Source of the DNA: Clostridia bacterium
GTDB taxonomy: Bacteria; Bacillota; Clostridia; Oscillospirales; CAG-272
DNA: 6,301 nucleotides
Reading direction: 5' to 3'
Assembly: GCA_017455945.1 (NCBI GenBank)
Contig: JAFTLM010000135.1
Location: 1-6,301 of the forward strand
A program made the translations under genes and the position numbers. Numbering within the stretch: position 1 is the first letter of the stretch; every line of letters starts with the position of its first letter. The notes beneath the pieces were generated by a model, which saw only the letters and a program-made list of their open reading frames with translations, searched no databases and was not told the DNA's origin. Positions 6,036 through 6,301 of this stretch are shown piece after piece.

Positions 6036-6068
6036 AAAGAGGCTTAATCTTAACGATTAAGCCTCTTT
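6036..6068. terminator. Perfect 14-bp stem, shared terminator of convergent genes
   Basis: AAAGAGGCTTAATC (6036-6049) and GATTAAGCCTCTTT (6055-6068) pair perfectly around a 5-nt loop. The A/T ends give CTCTTT on both strands. Only a short T-run follows on each strand (the minus strand reads CTCTTTTCAG), so termination strength is moderate. It lies between aspS and the convergent membrane-protein gene. Confidence 0.75.
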
Positions 6069-6082
6069 AGGTTATTCAATAG

Positions 6083-6301
6083 TTATTTTTCAAATTTACT
6101 GTCTGAAAATCGGCTTTCTATAAGTGATTCCAGGCGTTCTTCCGCAAAACGGCGGTTAAGTATAACGTATACCGTCACCGCAGCACCTATCAGAATAACA
6201 GCGGGAATAAACAGCAACGGGTGTCCGTGAATAAGAATAGCGGGTGAAACGTAGGCAAGCATAAAAACTCCGAGGGCACCAAAGGCATAATTTTCACCCA
6301 A
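6083..6301 (-). CDS. Small membrane protein, C-terminal part
   Basis: The frame is open to the window edge, so about 72 residues are visible. The first codon seen is TTG, which could be a start or an internal Leu; internal is more likely. Two hydrophobic segments are clear: about residues 6-24 (AFGALGVFMLAYVSPAILI) and 29-48 (LLFIPAVILIGAAVTVYVIL). They are joined by a short HGHP turn. They are followed by Arg-Arg (50-51) and a charged, probably helical tail ending in SKFEK, which the positive-inside rule places in the cytoplasm. I do not recognise a family. It ends TAA, 14 bp beyond the shared terminator stem, and converges on aspS. Confidence 0.65.
   Translation of the reverse strand: MGENYAFGALGVFMLAYVSPAILIHGHPLLFIPAVILIGAAVTVYVILNRRFAEERLESLIESRFSDSKFEK

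Overview
The window looks like a chromosomal segment of an uncultured Clostridia-type Firmicute, plausibly a gut or rumen Oscillospirales relative. That is inference from four things: moderate GC, strong AGGAGG-like ribosome binding sites, textbook sigma-A promoters, and an archaeal-type (GAD-less) aspartyl-tRNA synthetase next to cytoplasmic GH28-like beta-helix genes.

Layout, left to right. (1) 1-405, plus strand: the C-terminal end of a right-handed beta-helix protein. (2) 416-452: a strong bidirectional terminator between convergent genes. (3) 459-4525, minus strand: one tightly packed transcription unit, read from right to left. It has a TTGCAA-N17-TACAAT promoter, a structured retron ncRNA (msr-msd), a retron reverse transcriptase with NAxxH, YCDD and VTG motifs, an Lrp/AsnC-family regulator, a stand-alone class II glutamine amidotransferase with a rearranged active-site region, and a GH28-like beta-helix gene interrupted by one in-frame TAG. 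Gaps between these genes are 2, 17 and 16 nt, each with its own Shine-Dalgarno. (4) 4546-5953, plus strand: a divergent promoter (TTGACT-N17-TATAAT) and aspS, probably the non-discriminating type. (5) 5950-6068: a cluster of small nested palindromes, then a perfect 14-bp stem that probably terminates both convergent genes. (6) 6083-6301, minus strand: the C-terminal part of a small membrane protein.

The main interest is the retron. The RT signature motifs and an upstream RNA with matching a1/a2 ends support a genuine retron. The genes after the RT, an Lrp/AsnC regulator and a GlmS-like amidotransferase, are not retron effectors I recognise. The RT ends two bases before the regulator's start codon, so these genes are translated from a shared message. 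They may be an undescribed retron effector module, or the retron may simply have landed in front of a metabolic operon; the sequence alone cannot decide. The predicted msd is also unusual, with a three-way junction carrying two near-identical 17-nt hairpins.
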